From: CAILUG01 sp903844415
Lineage (GTDB): Bacteria > Pseudomonadota > Gammaproteobacteria > Pseudomonadales > Pseudohongiellaceae
NCBI GenBank assembly: GCA_947477655.1
Contig: CANJTS010000004.1
Coordinates: 1-64,000 of the forward strand
Length of the DNA stretch: 64,000 bases
Direction of reading: 5' to 3'
In this document: positions 46,594-56,118 of the stretch, in pieces
Layout: each line of letters opens with the position of its first letter
Position numbering within the stretch: position 1 is the stretch's first letter
Notes under the pieces: model-generated
Told to the model about the DNA's origin: nothing
The model's database searches: none
The model's input: the letters and a program-made list of their open reading frames with translations, nothing else
Translations under genes and position numbers: made by a program

Positions 46594-47292
46594 ATGCTGC
46601 TTTCTTTTCCAGATAATTTTCGAGCTTGCGTGATCGGCGCTTCGGGTGCTATCGGTGCTGCTTTTGTTACCCAACTGCGAGATGATCCGCGTTGTCATTC
46701 TGTTGTTGCGTTACATAGAAACTCTTCACCATCGATTGACTTAACAGATGAAAAGAGCATTGCTTCAGCTGCACAAGTGCTAAAAGAAATGGGACCGTTT
46801 CATTTAATTATTCATGCTGCGGGGATCTTGCATAGTAAGGATTTTATGCCTGAAAAAAAATTAGGCGACTTACATTTTTCACAAATCCAAGCGACTTTCA
46901 TGGTCAATACTTTTGGTCCCGCCATTGTGTTAAGGCATTTCTCCAAACTACTCGATAGAAAACGTGGCGTACTGGCACTACTATCGGCCAAAGTCGGTAG
47001 CATTGAAGATAATCGCCTCGGTGGCTGGTATAGCTATCGGGCGTCGAAAGCAGCTCTGAATATGTTGATCAAAACCGCCGCGATAGAACTCAAACGTAGC
47101 CAGCCAAATAGCGTGATCGTTGCACTACATCCAGGCACTGTAAATTCAGACTTGTCGCAGCCATTTCGTGGCGCAGAAATTGGCCGACTAGCAACGCAAG
47201 CAGCCAGTGAAATGTTGCAGGTGTTGGATAGTTTGCGGCTTGATGATAGCGCTTCTTTTGTCGCATATAGTGGTGAACGTTTGCCGTGGTGA
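46594..47292 (+). CDS. short-chain dehydrogenase/reductase (C-factor-like)
   Basis: Classical SDR of 232 residues. GASGAIG (15-21) binds NAD(P), HAAGI follows near 74-78, and the catalytic Y148 and K152 lie in YSYRASK. AGAGGA-type ribosome-binding site just upstream of the ATG. It resembles the C-signal/CsgA-like SDRs found in photolyase neighbourhoods of Vibrio and Shewanella. The substrate is unknown. It converges on the PepSY gene with an 8-bp gap. Confidence 0.88.
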   Translation: MLLSFPDNFRACVIGASGAIGAAFVTQLRDDPRCHSVVALHRNSSPSIDLTDEKSIASAAQVLKEMGPFHLIIHAAGILHSKDFMPEKKLGDLHFSQIQATFMVNTFGPAIVLRHFSKLLDRKRGVLALLSAKVGSIEDNRLGGWYSYRASKAALNMLIKTAAIELKRSQPNSVIVALHPGTVNSDLSQPFRGAEIGRLATQAASEMLQVLDSLRLDDSASFVAYSGERLPW

Positions 47293-47300
47293 TGTGAGGC

Positions 47301-48755
47301 TTAGGCTCTCACTCGTCGCCAGCCTATCACCACTGCTGAGATCGAAAACACAAAGCCGCACAACAGCAGCAGGATCAGTGTGGCATCCCACAACGGCCGC
47401 AACTGGAACAGCGGAGCGAAGTCGAAGCTGTGCAGGCCGTTGTAGAGCCAGCGCGCCCAGCGGTCGATACGGGTAAGGCGCTGCACGACAACGCCGGTGG
47501 TGAGATCGATGTGGTACCAGCTCTGTTCGGTATCGTCGAAGCGTACTTCGAGTGCCGGCAACGGGCGGTAGCGGTTGTGATGGGAGTAATACCAGCTGTC
47601 ATACTGCGTGATCCCGCGCTGCTGTTGGATGCGAGCCTGTGGCTGGAGCGCTGAAATCGCATGAATGATCAGCGCATGCAGTGCATCGCCATTGCCGTTG
47701 GGCATTACCACCCGCTTGTCGGTGGATGAGCGACTCAGCACCAAATAACGCACATCGCCGATACGGCGCCACTCCACTTCCTTAACCTCATCCCCTGACT
47801 GTAGCAGCGCACTGTTAAGCGCAGGGAAGCTGTCGAGTTGATCCAAAGGGCCACCGTAGTAGCGGGCCAGCTGGTCATCAACACTGGTGGCATTGTCAAA
47901 GACGCCCCACGGGAACATCGACATCAGGCCGCTAAAAATCCATGTGCTTATAAACAGCACACAACCAAGCCCCATCATATGGTGCCATTTCTGCCAACCG
48001 ATGTAGGGCGTGAAGCTACCGCTGCTATAACGCTTTTTCAGCCGCAGCCGCCACCAGCCGACAACAGCACCGCTCACTACCGAGAACACCCCTGCCAGCG
48101 ACAAATAGGTGAGTACATCGGTCCACAGGCTCACATGCTGGCGAAACTGCCACGGATAGATCCAGTGGATGGTGGAGCCGAGCCAGTTCCAGAAACGCTC
48201 AACGCGGTTACTGTCGCGTACGATCAGGCCATTGGTATCGGAGATGTACAGCACGGTGCCGGCATCGTCATCGAGCGCAACGCGATGCAAGGGACGACTG
48301 GCATCGAGCACCGACGACACCGTCCATTGGTCGATATCGATCAGAGCGTCGTAGCGGGGTGTGCTGTCGGGGTCAGCAAAGCCCGAGTAACGCGCAGCTC
48401 TCAGTGCGCTGTCTGGCTGCAGACCTTCAAACACAGAACCATCGTCGGCAAACACTGTGTGAAGATTTCCGTTTGGATCTGTCAATTGATACGCCGGCCG
48501 GCCGACTATGTTTACAAGTTTTATGGAACTGAATTCGGTAGCGCTCGCGATGCGCGCGGCATCAGAGACGGCAAGGTGAACTGCTGTGGCGTTCAATTCA
48601 TCCATTTGCCACAGCCGTTCCTCTTCTGTGAGTTCGGGATATTCCACATACATCATGATGATACCGCTGGCGAACAGCAGCGCAAACCACACGCAAAGCA
48701 CCACTCCCAACCAGCGATGGAAGAGATAGAGCAATCTCTTTGCTTTCTTCAACAT
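47301..48755 (-). CDS. PepSY-associated transmembrane protein
   Basis: Inner-membrane protein of 484 residues with at least four spans (about 13-35, 205-228, 250-270 and 455-478). Large periplasmic loops carry PepSY-like segments (IKLVNIVGRPAYQLTDPNGN and YDSWYYSHHNR). Conserved HRWLGVVL near the N-terminus and several membrane histidines suggest haem binding, as in FpvG/PiuB-type ferrisiderophore reductases. It begins 13 bp after a TonB siderophore receptor in the same direction, so a role in reducing or releasing imported iron is likely but inferred. Confidence 0.85.
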   Translation of the reverse strand: MLKKAKRLLYLFHRWLGVVLCVWFALLFASGIIMMYVEYPELTEEERLWQMDELNATAVHLAVSDAARIASATEFSSIKLVNIVGRPAYQLTDPNGNLHTVFADDGSVFEGLQPDSALRAARYSGFADPDSTPRYDALIDIDQWTVSSVLDASRPLHRVALDDDAGTVLYISDTNGLIVRDSNRVERFWNWLGSTIHWIYPWQFRQHVSLWTDVLTYLSLAGVFSVVSGAVVGWWRLRLKKRYSSGSFTPYIGWQKWHHMMGLGCVLFISTWIFSGLMSMFPWGVFDNATSVDDQLARYYGGPLDQLDSFPALNSALLQSGDEVKEVEWRRIGDVRYLVLSRSSTDKRVVMPNGNGDALHALIIHAISALQPQARIQQQRGITQYDSWYYSHHNRYRPLPALEVRFDDTEQSWYHIDLTTGVVVQRLTRIDRWARWLYNGLHSFDFAPLFQLRPLWDATLILLLLCGFVFSISAVVIGWRRVRA

Positions 48756-48768
48756 GAGGCAGTCCTGC

Positions 48769-50925
48769 TCAGAAGGAGTAGCGAACGCTCATTTCATACG
48801 CACGTGGTTCGGCGTACACCCACTGGTCGGTGACGTACTCGGATTGCACATAGTCTTGTTCGTCGGTGAGATTACGGGCTCGCAGCGTCAAGGTAGTGTC
48901 GTCGTCCAGCAACCAGCTCAGCGACGCATCGAGTACAGTGTAGGCCGGCAACATAGCGGTGTTGGCATCACTAGTGTAGCGGTCGTCGACAAAGCGAACA
49001 CCAGTGCCCATTTGCAGTTTTCTGATGGGCGCATAGTTCACCCACAGGTTAGCTGTCGTTTCCGGCACGGCAGCTGGGGTGTTGCCCGCCAGTGAGACGG
49101 CTCCGGCGTAGTACTTGTCGTACTCGGAGTTGATGAAGGCGGCGTTGAAATCAATACTCAGTTGTTCGAGTGGATTAAAGCGGAAGGTGGCTTCAATACC
49201 GTCGGAGCTCTGCTGGCCGATCTGCGCATTGATGGTGGTGCCTGGTACGCGCGTCACCATATTCTCTTTCTTGATATCAAAGTATGCCAGCGTGTATTCG
49301 CCCTTGCCGTTCATGAACTGCTGCTTCATGCCCACTTCATACTGGCGGCCTTCGCTCAGTTTGTAGTCTGCGTTGGCGAGGTTGATCGAGATCGGCGAAG
49401 TGACCGGATCGGCTGCCGTGCTGGTCTGCGCATAGACACTGAAGTTGTCGCTGACTTCGTACACGAGACCGGCGCGCCAGGTGAACTTGTCGAAGGCTGC
49501 ATCGAACTGCGCTCCACGGCGACCAGTAATCTGCGGATGGTTGACACGATCGAAGTCGAAGGCATCGTAGCGGCCACCGAGCACCAGACTCAGTTGGTCG
49601 TTCAACTGCAGCATATCGTCGAAGAAGAAGCCGTATTGCGAAGCTTCGGTACTGTAGTCGAGCTGCGTGAAGGCGGAAGCAGGGCGATACAACGGCGGTG
49701 CGCCGAATACCGGCGTGGTTTGCAACACATCGAAGCCGCCGGTATTAAAGTTGTTGAAATAGTCGAGTTCGGCTTCGTTGATCTCGGCGCCGATCGTGAA
49801 GCGGTTATCTAGATCGCCTAGGTTGCCAGTGATCAGAAAGTCGCCACGGCTGCCAACCTGTTTTTGGTCATGCACGATGCCTAGATAACTCATGCGGTCG
49901 AGTTTGCCACGGCCGGCGTCGTAGTACTCTTCCAGATTCTGCCATTCGCGGCGGTCCTTGATGGCAAATGTGTCGTTGCGGAAGGTGACGTTGTCGCTGA
50001 TGCGCCATTCGGTATGCACGCGGCTCCACAGATCCTTGTAGTTGATGGTAGCGTCAGCAAAGTTGTAGTTCTGCTGGCGCAGACTGTCGTTAATCTGGCC
50101 ATTGATGTGCGGGGTGCCGAAGTAGGTGGACGGGTCGAGATTGGCGAAGTCCACGTTAAAGCGCATGCTGAAGTCATTGGTCGGCTGCCACAACAGACTG
50201 GCGGCAGCTACTTTGCGCCGATCATCGCCATTGTCGACATAACCGTCCTTGTCGGTCACAGCCACATCGAGGCGGCCGGCCAGTTGGTCGTTGATTGCCA
50301 CATTTCCGCCGGCCGCAATCCTGCTCATGCCAAAGCTACCGAGGGCAGCCATTGCATCAAAACTTTTCGCCCCTATCACCGGCTTGCGCGGCACGTAGTT
50401 GATGGTGGTGGCCAAGGCGCCCATGCCGTTGATGACGGAGCCGGCGCCACGCAGCACTTCGATTCGGTCCAGTGTCCAAGAGTCGGCCGGGAAGGTGACG
50501 GTGCCTGCTGCAATATAAAGACGCACCCCGTCATAGGTATTGATGGTGGTGTTGTGGCCGGTAAAACCTCGGCTCGACACTTCCATGCCGCCGTTGCCAT
50601 TGTTAGATGTAGTCGAGATGCCAGCGGTGCGGGTGATGCTATCGATACTGTTGTAGTCACCCTTGGCGAGGATTTCGGTGCGGGTCACCAGATCAACACT
50701 GGCGGGGGTATTGAGGGCGCTCAGCCCAAGGCGCGAGCCGGCGCCATTGGCAGCATTCAGGCGCAGACTGCCCATACCCTGGCCTACGACGACTATTTCT
50801 TCAACATTGCTACTGGTATTAGGGGAGTTATCGGCGGCGATGGCGGCGGTGGTATCGATGAAGGCCAAAGCCAGTATCAGTGGCTTGAGGCGAATATGAA
50901 GCACTTGCAGGGTAATGGTGGACAT
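48769..50925 (-). CDS. TonB-dependent siderophore receptor
   Basis: Outer-membrane gated channel of 718 residues with a signal peptide (cleavage near residue 31), a plug domain (NTPASVDLVTRTEILAKGDYNSIDS, split; RIEVLRGAGSVINGMGALATTINYV) and a 22-strand barrel ending in SVRYSF with the C-terminal Phe needed for assembly. It resembles FhuE/FpvA-type ferric-siderophore receptors; the ligand cannot be told. No STN signalling domain is seen. GC-rich. Co-directional with the PepSY gene 13 bp downstream. Confidence 0.9.
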   Translation of the reverse strand: MSTITLQVLHIRLKPLILALAFIDTTAAIAADNSPNTSSNVEEIVVVGQGMGSLRLNAANGAGSRLGLSALNTPASVDLVTRTEILAKGDYNSIDSITRTAGISTTSNNGNGGMEVSSRGFTGHNTTINTYDGVRLYIAAGTVTFPADSWTLDRIEVLRGAGSVINGMGALATTINYVPRKPVIGAKSFDAMAALGSFGMSRIAAGGNVAINDQLAGRLDVAVTDKDGYVDNGDDRRKVAAASLLWQPTNDFSMRFNVDFANLDPSTYFGTPHINGQINDSLRQQNYNFADATINYKDLWSRVHTEWRISDNVTFRNDTFAIKDRREWQNLEEYYDAGRGKLDRMSYLGIVHDQKQVGSRGDFLITGNLGDLDNRFTIGAEINEAELDYFNNFNTGGFDVLQTTPVFGAPPLYRPASAFTQLDYSTEASQYGFFFDDMLQLNDQLSLVLGGRYDAFDFDRVNHPQITGRRGAQFDAAFDKFTWRAGLVYEVSDNFSVYAQTSTAADPVTSPISINLANADYKLSEGRQYEVGMKQQFMNGKGEYTLAYFDIKKENMVTRVPGTTINAQIGQQSSDGIEATFRFNPLEQLSIDFNAAFINSEYDKYYAGAVSLAGNTPAAVPETTANLWVNYAPIRKLQMGTGVRFVDDRYTSDANTAMLPAYTVLDASLSWLLDDDTTLTLRARNLTDEQDYVQSEYVTDQWVYAEPRAYEMSVRYSF

Positions 50926-51268
50926 AGGTTTCTCCGATTTGCTCTCTTCAATGAGAGGGGGTGATTATCGGGTGTGGGAGTGGTATGCATATGGTGTCGA
51001 CTGTTAGATAACGGTTAATTAACGTTAATAGTTCCGGACTGCTGACTGTATTTACTCGCAGTAGCGTGTATGCGCCTGATTGCATTAGTGCATACATCTA
51101 AGGTATATATTTTCCGGAACAATGAATTAGACCGTTTTTCAAATGAATTTCCTTAGTTGATGAATAGCGACTCTTTGTTATTTTCTATATCTTTGAAATT
51201 CAGTTCGTTTTGACTCAGAATCGGGCTTCCACAAACCATTGTTAGTAATACACGGAGGGGATCTATCC
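50926..51268. other. divergent regulatory region between siderophore receptor and cupin
   Basis: 343 bp with no gene. It contains overlapping palindromes GTTAATTAAC (51014-51023) and TTAACGTTAA (51019-51028), and the first copy of the 44-bp repeat at 51164-51207. I saw no convincing Fur box despite the siderophore receptor. Confidence 0.55.
51164..51207 (+). repeat. 44-bp upstream repeat, copy 1
   Basis: A 31-bp block with one mismatch, then five variable bases, then TCAGTTCG, is shared with copy 2 at 53058-53101. It lies 62 bp before the cupin ATG. It is probably a shared promoter or operator. Confidence 0.85.
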
Positions 51269-51766
51269 ATGACAACAATAATATCAAAGACATTTTCGTT
51301 CACTGTTCTTTCGACGCTGCTGGCCTCAACAGTACTGGCCCAGCAGCCAGTCGTACCGGCGCAGACTACGCCCACCAAAGGCATTGTAGTCACCGCAGCC
51401 GATCTGGCCGCCATCGTCGACAAACAGCCAACCGACAAGAACGGCTTCCAGAGCTTCATGCAGTTGGCGCCCTACAACGTCAACATGGAGCATCGTGTTA
51501 ACGTGCCGCAAAGCGCATCGGTGCACGACACCGAAGCTGAGCTGTTCTATGTAGTGAAAGGCGGCGCCACCATGGTCACCGGCGGCACGCTGCTGGATGG
51601 TAAGCAGACTGGCGTCAACTGGAGCGGCTCTGGTATTGAAAGCGGCGTTGAAACCAAATTGGCTGCGGGCGACTTCCTGCTTGTGCCAGAAGGTGTGCCG
51701 CACTGGTTCAGCAAGATCGAAGGCGAAGTGACGCTGATGTCTGTGCATCTGCCGCGCTCGAAATAA
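51269..51766 (+). CDS. exported cupin-domain protein
   Basis: 165 residues from the ATG at 51269, which has GGAGGGG eight bases upstream. A signal peptide ends near STVLAQQ (residue 24). The single cupin domain has H86 and E89/E91 in VHDTEAELFYVV and H145 in PEGVPHWF, enough to bind one metal ion. The two motifs are separated by a 50-residue insertion with GGTLLDGK. Function unknown; a periplasmic isomerase, dioxygenase or ligand-binding role is possible. The DUF6152 gene follows 85 bp later. Confidence 0.85.
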   Translation: MTTIISKTFSFTVLSTLLASTVLAQQPVVPAQTTPTKGIVVTAADLAAIVDKQPTDKNGFQSFMQLAPYNVNMEHRVNVPQSASVHDTEAELFYVVKGGATMVTGGTLLDGKQTGVNWSGSGIESGVETKLAAGDFLLVPEGVPHWFSKIEGEVTLMSVHLPRSK

Positions 51767-51851
51767 CGCAACGCCTTGTCAGAGTCGCGTTCGCAATAGA
51801 TGTGACTCTGACACCTATTTTCCATTGACTGCACCTGCGAGGTACACCACC

Positions 51852-53036
51852 GTGAAGCTCATTTTTCGTCTTCGTATCGTTCATTCGCTGCAACGCGCCA
51901 TTGCACCTCTGCTCACCGCGGCCAGTATTGCCGCTCTCGGGTTTTCGTCCAGCGCCTTTGCCCACCACGGTTTTGGCCTGTTCGATCGCAGCAAGAATGC
52001 GGAAATCACCGGCACCATTAAGAGCATCGATTTCGTCAATCCGCACTCCTATCTCTATCTCGAGGCTGACCAACCAGGCGGTGGCACTATTGCCATGCGT
52101 TGCGAAATGCGCGCCGCCACGCTGATGCGCCGCTCGGGCTGGAGCAAGGAAATGTTCGTACCCGGTGCGCGTGCCACCATCCTTGGTTTCATGCATCGGC
52201 AGGACCCGGGCTCGTGTTATCTAGAAGACATAACGATCGGTGATGCCGCCGAACTGAACCGTAACGACCAGATCGAACATTCAGGCCTTAACATCAGCAA
52301 CCGCCCGCTGCGTCTGCCTAGCGGCGAGCCGAACCTGGCGGGTGACTGGGCACAGGAGCAGTACGTGATTGCGGTGCCGCCAAGCGCTAACCGCAGCGTG
52401 GGGTTGGTGCCTAAGAGCATGAAGGCCGGTATTGAAGCCGGCACGATCTCGCCCGACCAGATTCCGTCGGCTGGCTGGGATGCAAAGCCGGTAGCCTTGA
52501 CTGCACGCGGCAAGGAAGAGTCGGAAAAATTCCAGATGTGGAGCCCCACCGACAACCCTCGCCTGCGCTGCGAACCTACCAGCATCATTCTTGACTGGGT
52601 ACACGACGGTCCGGTCAACCGCCTGGTGCAAGAGAAGGATCGCATCGTCATCAACTACGGTCTCGTCAGCTATGAGCGCGTAATCCACATGAACATGAAT
52701 GCACACCCTGCCAGCATCGAGGCTAGCCCAACAGGCCATTCGATAGGCCACTGGGAAGGTGATGTGCTGGTGGTCGACACCATTGGCTTCAAGCCGGGGG
52801 TTATCGTGCCCCCGTTGCGCAACAGCGACCAATTGCATGTGGTGGAACGCTTCTCGGTCGATACCGGGAAAATGACACTCAACCGCAGCTACACTGCCAC
52901 CGATCCGGTGTATTTCACCAATGAGTACAAGGGCAGCGATACTCTGTTGGTAGCCGACGTGCCGTATGAAAACCATGGCTGCAAAGAGCTGACCTACGAG
53001 TTCCTTGAAGCGCAGAAAGCCAAAGCTTCCCGTTAA
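51852..53036 (+). CDS. exported DUF6152-family protein
   Basis: 394 residues from the GTG at 51852 (GAGG nine bases upstream). A signal peptide ends at SSAFA before HHGFG (residue 37). The DUF6152 domain (about 38-140) has the typical HHGF start, EITGTIKSIDFVNPHSYL and the CEMR/RSGWS segment. A second region (about 165-394) has GHSIGHWEGDVLVVDT and a Tyr/Asp-rich beta pattern seen in unnamed proteins next to TonB receptors. Function unknown. A TTG start at 51825 was rejected. Confidence 0.8.
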   Translation: MKLIFRLRIVHSLQRAIAPLLTAASIAALGFSSSAFAHHGFGLFDRSKNAEITGTIKSIDFVNPHSYLYLEADQPGGGTIAMRCEMRAATLMRRSGWSKEMFVPGARATILGFMHRQDPGSCYLEDITIGDAAELNRNDQIEHSGLNISNRPLRLPSGEPNLAGDWAQEQYVIAVPPSANRSVGLVPKSMKAGIEAGTISPDQIPSAGWDAKPVALTARGKEESEKFQMWSPTDNPRLRCEPTSIILDWVHDGPVNRLVQEKDRIVINYGLVSYERVIHMNMNAHPASIEASPTGHSIGHWEGDVLVVDTIGFKPGVIVPPLRNSDQLHVVERFSVDTGKMTLNRSYTATDPVYFTNEYKGSDTLLVADVPYENHGCKELTYEFLEAQKAKASR

Positions 53037-53057
53037 ATGAACTCACTTATTTAAGGG

Positions 53058-53101
53058 ATAGCGACTCTTTATTATTTTCTATATCTTTCAGGCTCAGTTC
53101 G
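53058..53101 (+). repeat. 44-bp upstream repeat, copy 2
   Basis: Same 31-bp block and TCAGTTCG as copy 1, with the same 5-bp gap. It lies 28 bp before the ATG of the large TonB-dependent receptor. Confidence 0.85.
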
Positions 53102-53129
53102 AGTCAATAACTACATCAAGAGGCATAAA

Positions 53130-56000
53130 ATGCACAATTTAAGGGGAAATAAAATCAATAACCAAAACAACTTTACACTTTTAGCACGTTCAATCCGTAT
53201 CGCACTCGCTGTGGCAAGTACTGCCGCAGGCGCTGCAGTTGCGCAAACGCCACCGACTGGGGCAGCCATTGATACTGTGGTGGTAACTGGCTCGCGTATT
53301 GTGCGTGACGGTATGACCGCATCAACTCCAGTTAGTGTGATGGATGCTGACCGCCTGGAGCAGCGCGCCTCCACCAACATTGGCGACATGCTCAATGAAC
53401 TACCGTCATTTCGTGCTACCAACACACCCGCCACTGGCGCGAGCAATGGTTATGTTGGTGGTCGCATTCTCGATCTGCGCGGTCTCGGTGCCGTGCGTAC
53501 ACTAGTACTCGTTGATGGCAAACGCTTCGTGCCTTCCACAACAGCCGGCACAGTCGATACCAACATGATTCCAAGTATTCTGCTAGAACGTGCCGAAGTG
53601 GTAACAGGTGGCGCCTCTGCAGCCTATGGTTCGGATGCTGTGGCTGGTGTGGTGAATTTTATCCTTAATGAAAATCTCGAAGGCATACGCACTGCGGTTG
53701 AATACGGCCAGACAAAATACAGCGACAACACTAGTTATACCGGCAAAGTTGCGGGTGGCCTCAGCCTCTGGGAAGGACGCGGCCATTTCGTGGGCGGGCT
53801 GGAGTATGAGCAAAATGAAGGTATAGGTTATTGCACAGAACGCGACTGGTGTGCAGAAGAATGGCTGAACTTCGGCCGGCCGAACCTAGCCTCCGGTTTG
53901 CCAGCCAACAACATCCTGCGTGATATCAGACCCTCTACAATTTCGGATACCGGTGTCATCAATGCGCCAGCGCAGCTGAAAGGTATTTCGTTCAACGCTG
54001 ATGGCGCGCCACGACCGTTTGTATATGGTAGCCAAGTCAATACACTCTTTATGATTGGCGGTGAAAACAAGAATAACCAGGGCTATTTTCCATTACCTAT
54101 TCGTGCGCCAACCGAGCAATATACGCTGTATACACGTACAAAATTCGATTTCACCGACACGATCACGGGCAAGTTTGACGTCTCCTACGGACATGTAGAA
54201 GGCGAATCTGCCGCGCGGCAGTTGCTCAATACCGCGTACTCGATCGCGCGTGGCAACCCCTTCATTCCGGCTTCAAGCAATCCTGCGCTCGACATCAACA
54301 AAATCATGGTGGCAAACAATTTGCAGTCATTCACCCTCGGCCGCAACTTCAACGAATTTGGCGCGCCACCTGTCAAGTCAAAAAATGAAGCTTTCCGTGC
54401 TGTAGCTGCGCTTAATGGCGAACTTGCTGATGGCTGGGCCTGGGATACTTACTACCAGTACGGCCATAACGATTTCATTTCGACTGCCACTGGTTTGGGC
54501 ATTACGCAACGAGTCACACGCGCATTAAATGCAGTCAAAAACACTGCCGGACAAATCGTTTGCTCAGTAAATGCAGATGCAATTACAACCAATGATGATG
54601 CGGCCTGCGTGCCATTAAATCCATTCGGCAGCCAGGGTTCATCGGCAGCCGCAGCCTATGTGCTGGGTACTTCTACGCAGACCAATGTTACGACCCAGCA
54701 AGTGCTTTCGGGCAATCTCCAGGGTGAAGTATTCGACACCTGGGCAGGCCCGGTGTCTGTGGTTGGTGGCCTTGAATACCGCAGCGACGAGATCGAAGGC
54801 GAAGCCGATGCCACCTCACGCAGCCTAGGATTTGTAACCAACAATGCTTCATTAATAGGTGGTCAAATCGAAGTAACAGAAGGCTATCTTGAAACCATCG
54901 TACCGCTTGCCAGTAACCTCGCATTTGCGAAGAGTCTCGAACTCAACGCCGCAGCGCGGCGCACGTTCTACGACAGATCTGGCCTTGGCAAGACTTCGGA
55001 TGTCAGTGCCACAACCTGGAAAATAGGGACTGTATGGCAGCCGGTAGATTCATTACGTTTTCGCGCAACAAAATCGCGTGACATACGTGCACCCAACCTC
55101 AGTGAACTTTATGGACCCAAGACCACTGGCTTCGGTATTTTGAACGATCCTGCCAAAGGCGGCGCACAAGGTAACCCGGTGGTAACTTCAGGATCCAATG
55201 CCGTACTCGTACCCGAAGTTGCCGACACTACAACCTTCGGCTTTGTAGTGCAGCCCGACGTCGACGGCATTATTGGCCGCATGCAAATGTCGGTGGATTA
55301 TTACAGCATCGAGATCCAGGACTCTATTGGTGTGTTAGGCGCGCAGACCATCGCGACTCGCTGCTTTGAAGGTGCCCGTGAGTTCTGCTCGCTGATCACT
55401 CGTGACGCTGCCGGCTTCATCACGCAGATCGACGATTCACGCCAGAACGTCGACAAACTCCTGACCAAAGGCTACGACCTTGAGTTCAGTTATCGCCAGC
55501 CGCTCGATAATCTTGGTGATCTGAACTTTCGTCTGCTTGCGACCTACGTCAAAAATCTGATCACTGTTGATTCGGCTGGTCCTATCGACCGCGCCGGCCA
55601 GACCGGTCTGCGTGGGGGCACCATTCCCGGCATTCCCGATTACACACTAGACGGTCTGATGAACTGGACCAATGGCCCGGTGCAGCTGTCGTTTCACAGT
55701 CGCTACATTCCCGATGGTATTTACAATGCGGCATTCATCGGACCTGAACAGGCGGGCTACAACATTGCACTCGGTAACAGCAGCAATAGCAACAGCGTGC
55801 CTGATGCCTGGTACTTCGACCTTGTTGGCCAGTACGACTTTTCGCGCGCAACTGACGGCAGTTTTGTTGCCTACGCTGCGATCAACAACATCGCTGACAA
55901 CGATCCTCCGCGGACCCCAGGCGCCAACGGCAGCGGTAACAACGTGCAGTTCGATCCTGTCGGCAGGATGTATAAGGCTGGATTACGCATGCAGTTTTAA
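53130..56000 (+). CDS. large TonB-dependent receptor
   Basis: 956-residue outer-membrane receptor of the OmpA/OAR-like group common in marine heterotrophs. The signal peptide ends near residue 33 (GAAVAQ). The plug carries VVTGSRIVRD, TPVSVMDADRLEQ, LDLRGLGAVRTLVLVDGKR and RAEVVTGGASAAYGSDAVAGVVNF, split across about 45-180. The barrel ends YKAGLRMQF with C-terminal Phe. Two cysteine pairs lie in extracellular loops (CTERDWC near 232-238; CFEGAREFC). The substrate is unknown; such receptors import carbohydrates, peptides or aromatic or terpenoid compounds rather than siderophores. Confidence 0.9.
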   Translation: MHNLRGNKINNQNNFTLLARSIRIALAVASTAAGAAVAQTPPTGAAIDTVVVTGSRIVRDGMTASTPVSVMDADRLEQRASTNIGDMLNELPSFRATNTPATGASNGYVGGRILDLRGLGAVRTLVLVDGKRFVPSTTAGTVDTNMIPSILLERAEVVTGGASAAYGSDAVAGVVNFILNENLEGIRTAVEYGQTKYSDNTSYTGKVAGGLSLWEGRGHFVGGLEYEQNEGIGYCTERDWCAEEWLNFGRPNLASGLPANNILRDIRPSTISDTGVINAPAQLKGISFNADGAPRPFVYGSQVNTLFMIGGENKNNQGYFPLPIRAPTEQYTLYTRTKFDFTDTITGKFDVSYGHVEGESAARQLLNTAYSIARGNPFIPASSNPALDINKIMVANNLQSFTLGRNFNEFGAPPVKSKNEAFRAVAALNGELADGWAWDTYYQYGHNDFISTATGLGITQRVTRALNAVKNTAGQIVCSVNADAITTNDDAACVPLNPFGSQGSSAAAAYVLGTSTQTNVTTQQVLSGNLQGEVFDTWAGPVSVVGGLEYRSDEIEGEADATSRSLGFVTNNASLIGGQIEVTEGYLETIVPLASNLAFAKSLELNAAARRTFYDRSGLGKTSDVSATTWKIGTVWQPVDSLRFRATKSRDIRAPNLSELYGPKTTGFGILNDPAKGGAQGNPVVTSGSNAVLVPEVADTTTFGFVVQPDVDGIIGRMQMSVDYYSIEIQDSIGVLGAQTIATRCFEGAREFCSLITRDAAGFITQIDDSRQNVDKLLTKGYDLEFSYRQPLDNLGDLNFRLLATYVKNLITVDSAGPIDRAGQTGLRGGTIPGIPDYTLDGLMNWTNGPVQLSFHSRYIPDGIYNAAFIGPEQAGYNIALGNSSNSNSVPDAWYFDLVGQYDFSRATDGSFVAYAAINNIADNDPPRTPGANGSGNNVQFDPVGRMYKAGLRMQF

Positions 56001-56054
56001 GGCGCTGCAGCTAACAGGTTCAACATAGCAACAAAGTAGTTTATTTACAGATCA

Positions 56055-56083
56055 GCCGCAGGAGAATTTTTCTCCTGTGGCTC
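56055..56083 (+). terminator. hairpin after the large TonB receptor
   Basis: 13-bp stem (one mismatch) AGCCGCAGGAGAA/TTCTCCTGTGGCT with a 3-nt loop about 55 bp after the receptor stop. There is no long T-run, but the stem is strong. Confidence 0.65.
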
Positions 56084-56118
56084 GATTAAAAGGGAATTCT
56101 TCAAGCGGCAGGACACAT

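Noticed and set aside
47838..48833. 331-residue plus-strand open frame
   Set aside because: Antisense to the PepSY gene; GC-rich codon structure creates long shadows. No family resemblance.
50014..50964. 316-residue plus-strand open frame
   Set aside because: Antisense to the siderophore receptor, with no signal or domain.
50926..51268. Fur box in the siderophore-receptor/cupin interval
   Set aside because: No 19-bp match to the GATAAT-type inverted repeat could be read by eye; a matrix scan would settle it.
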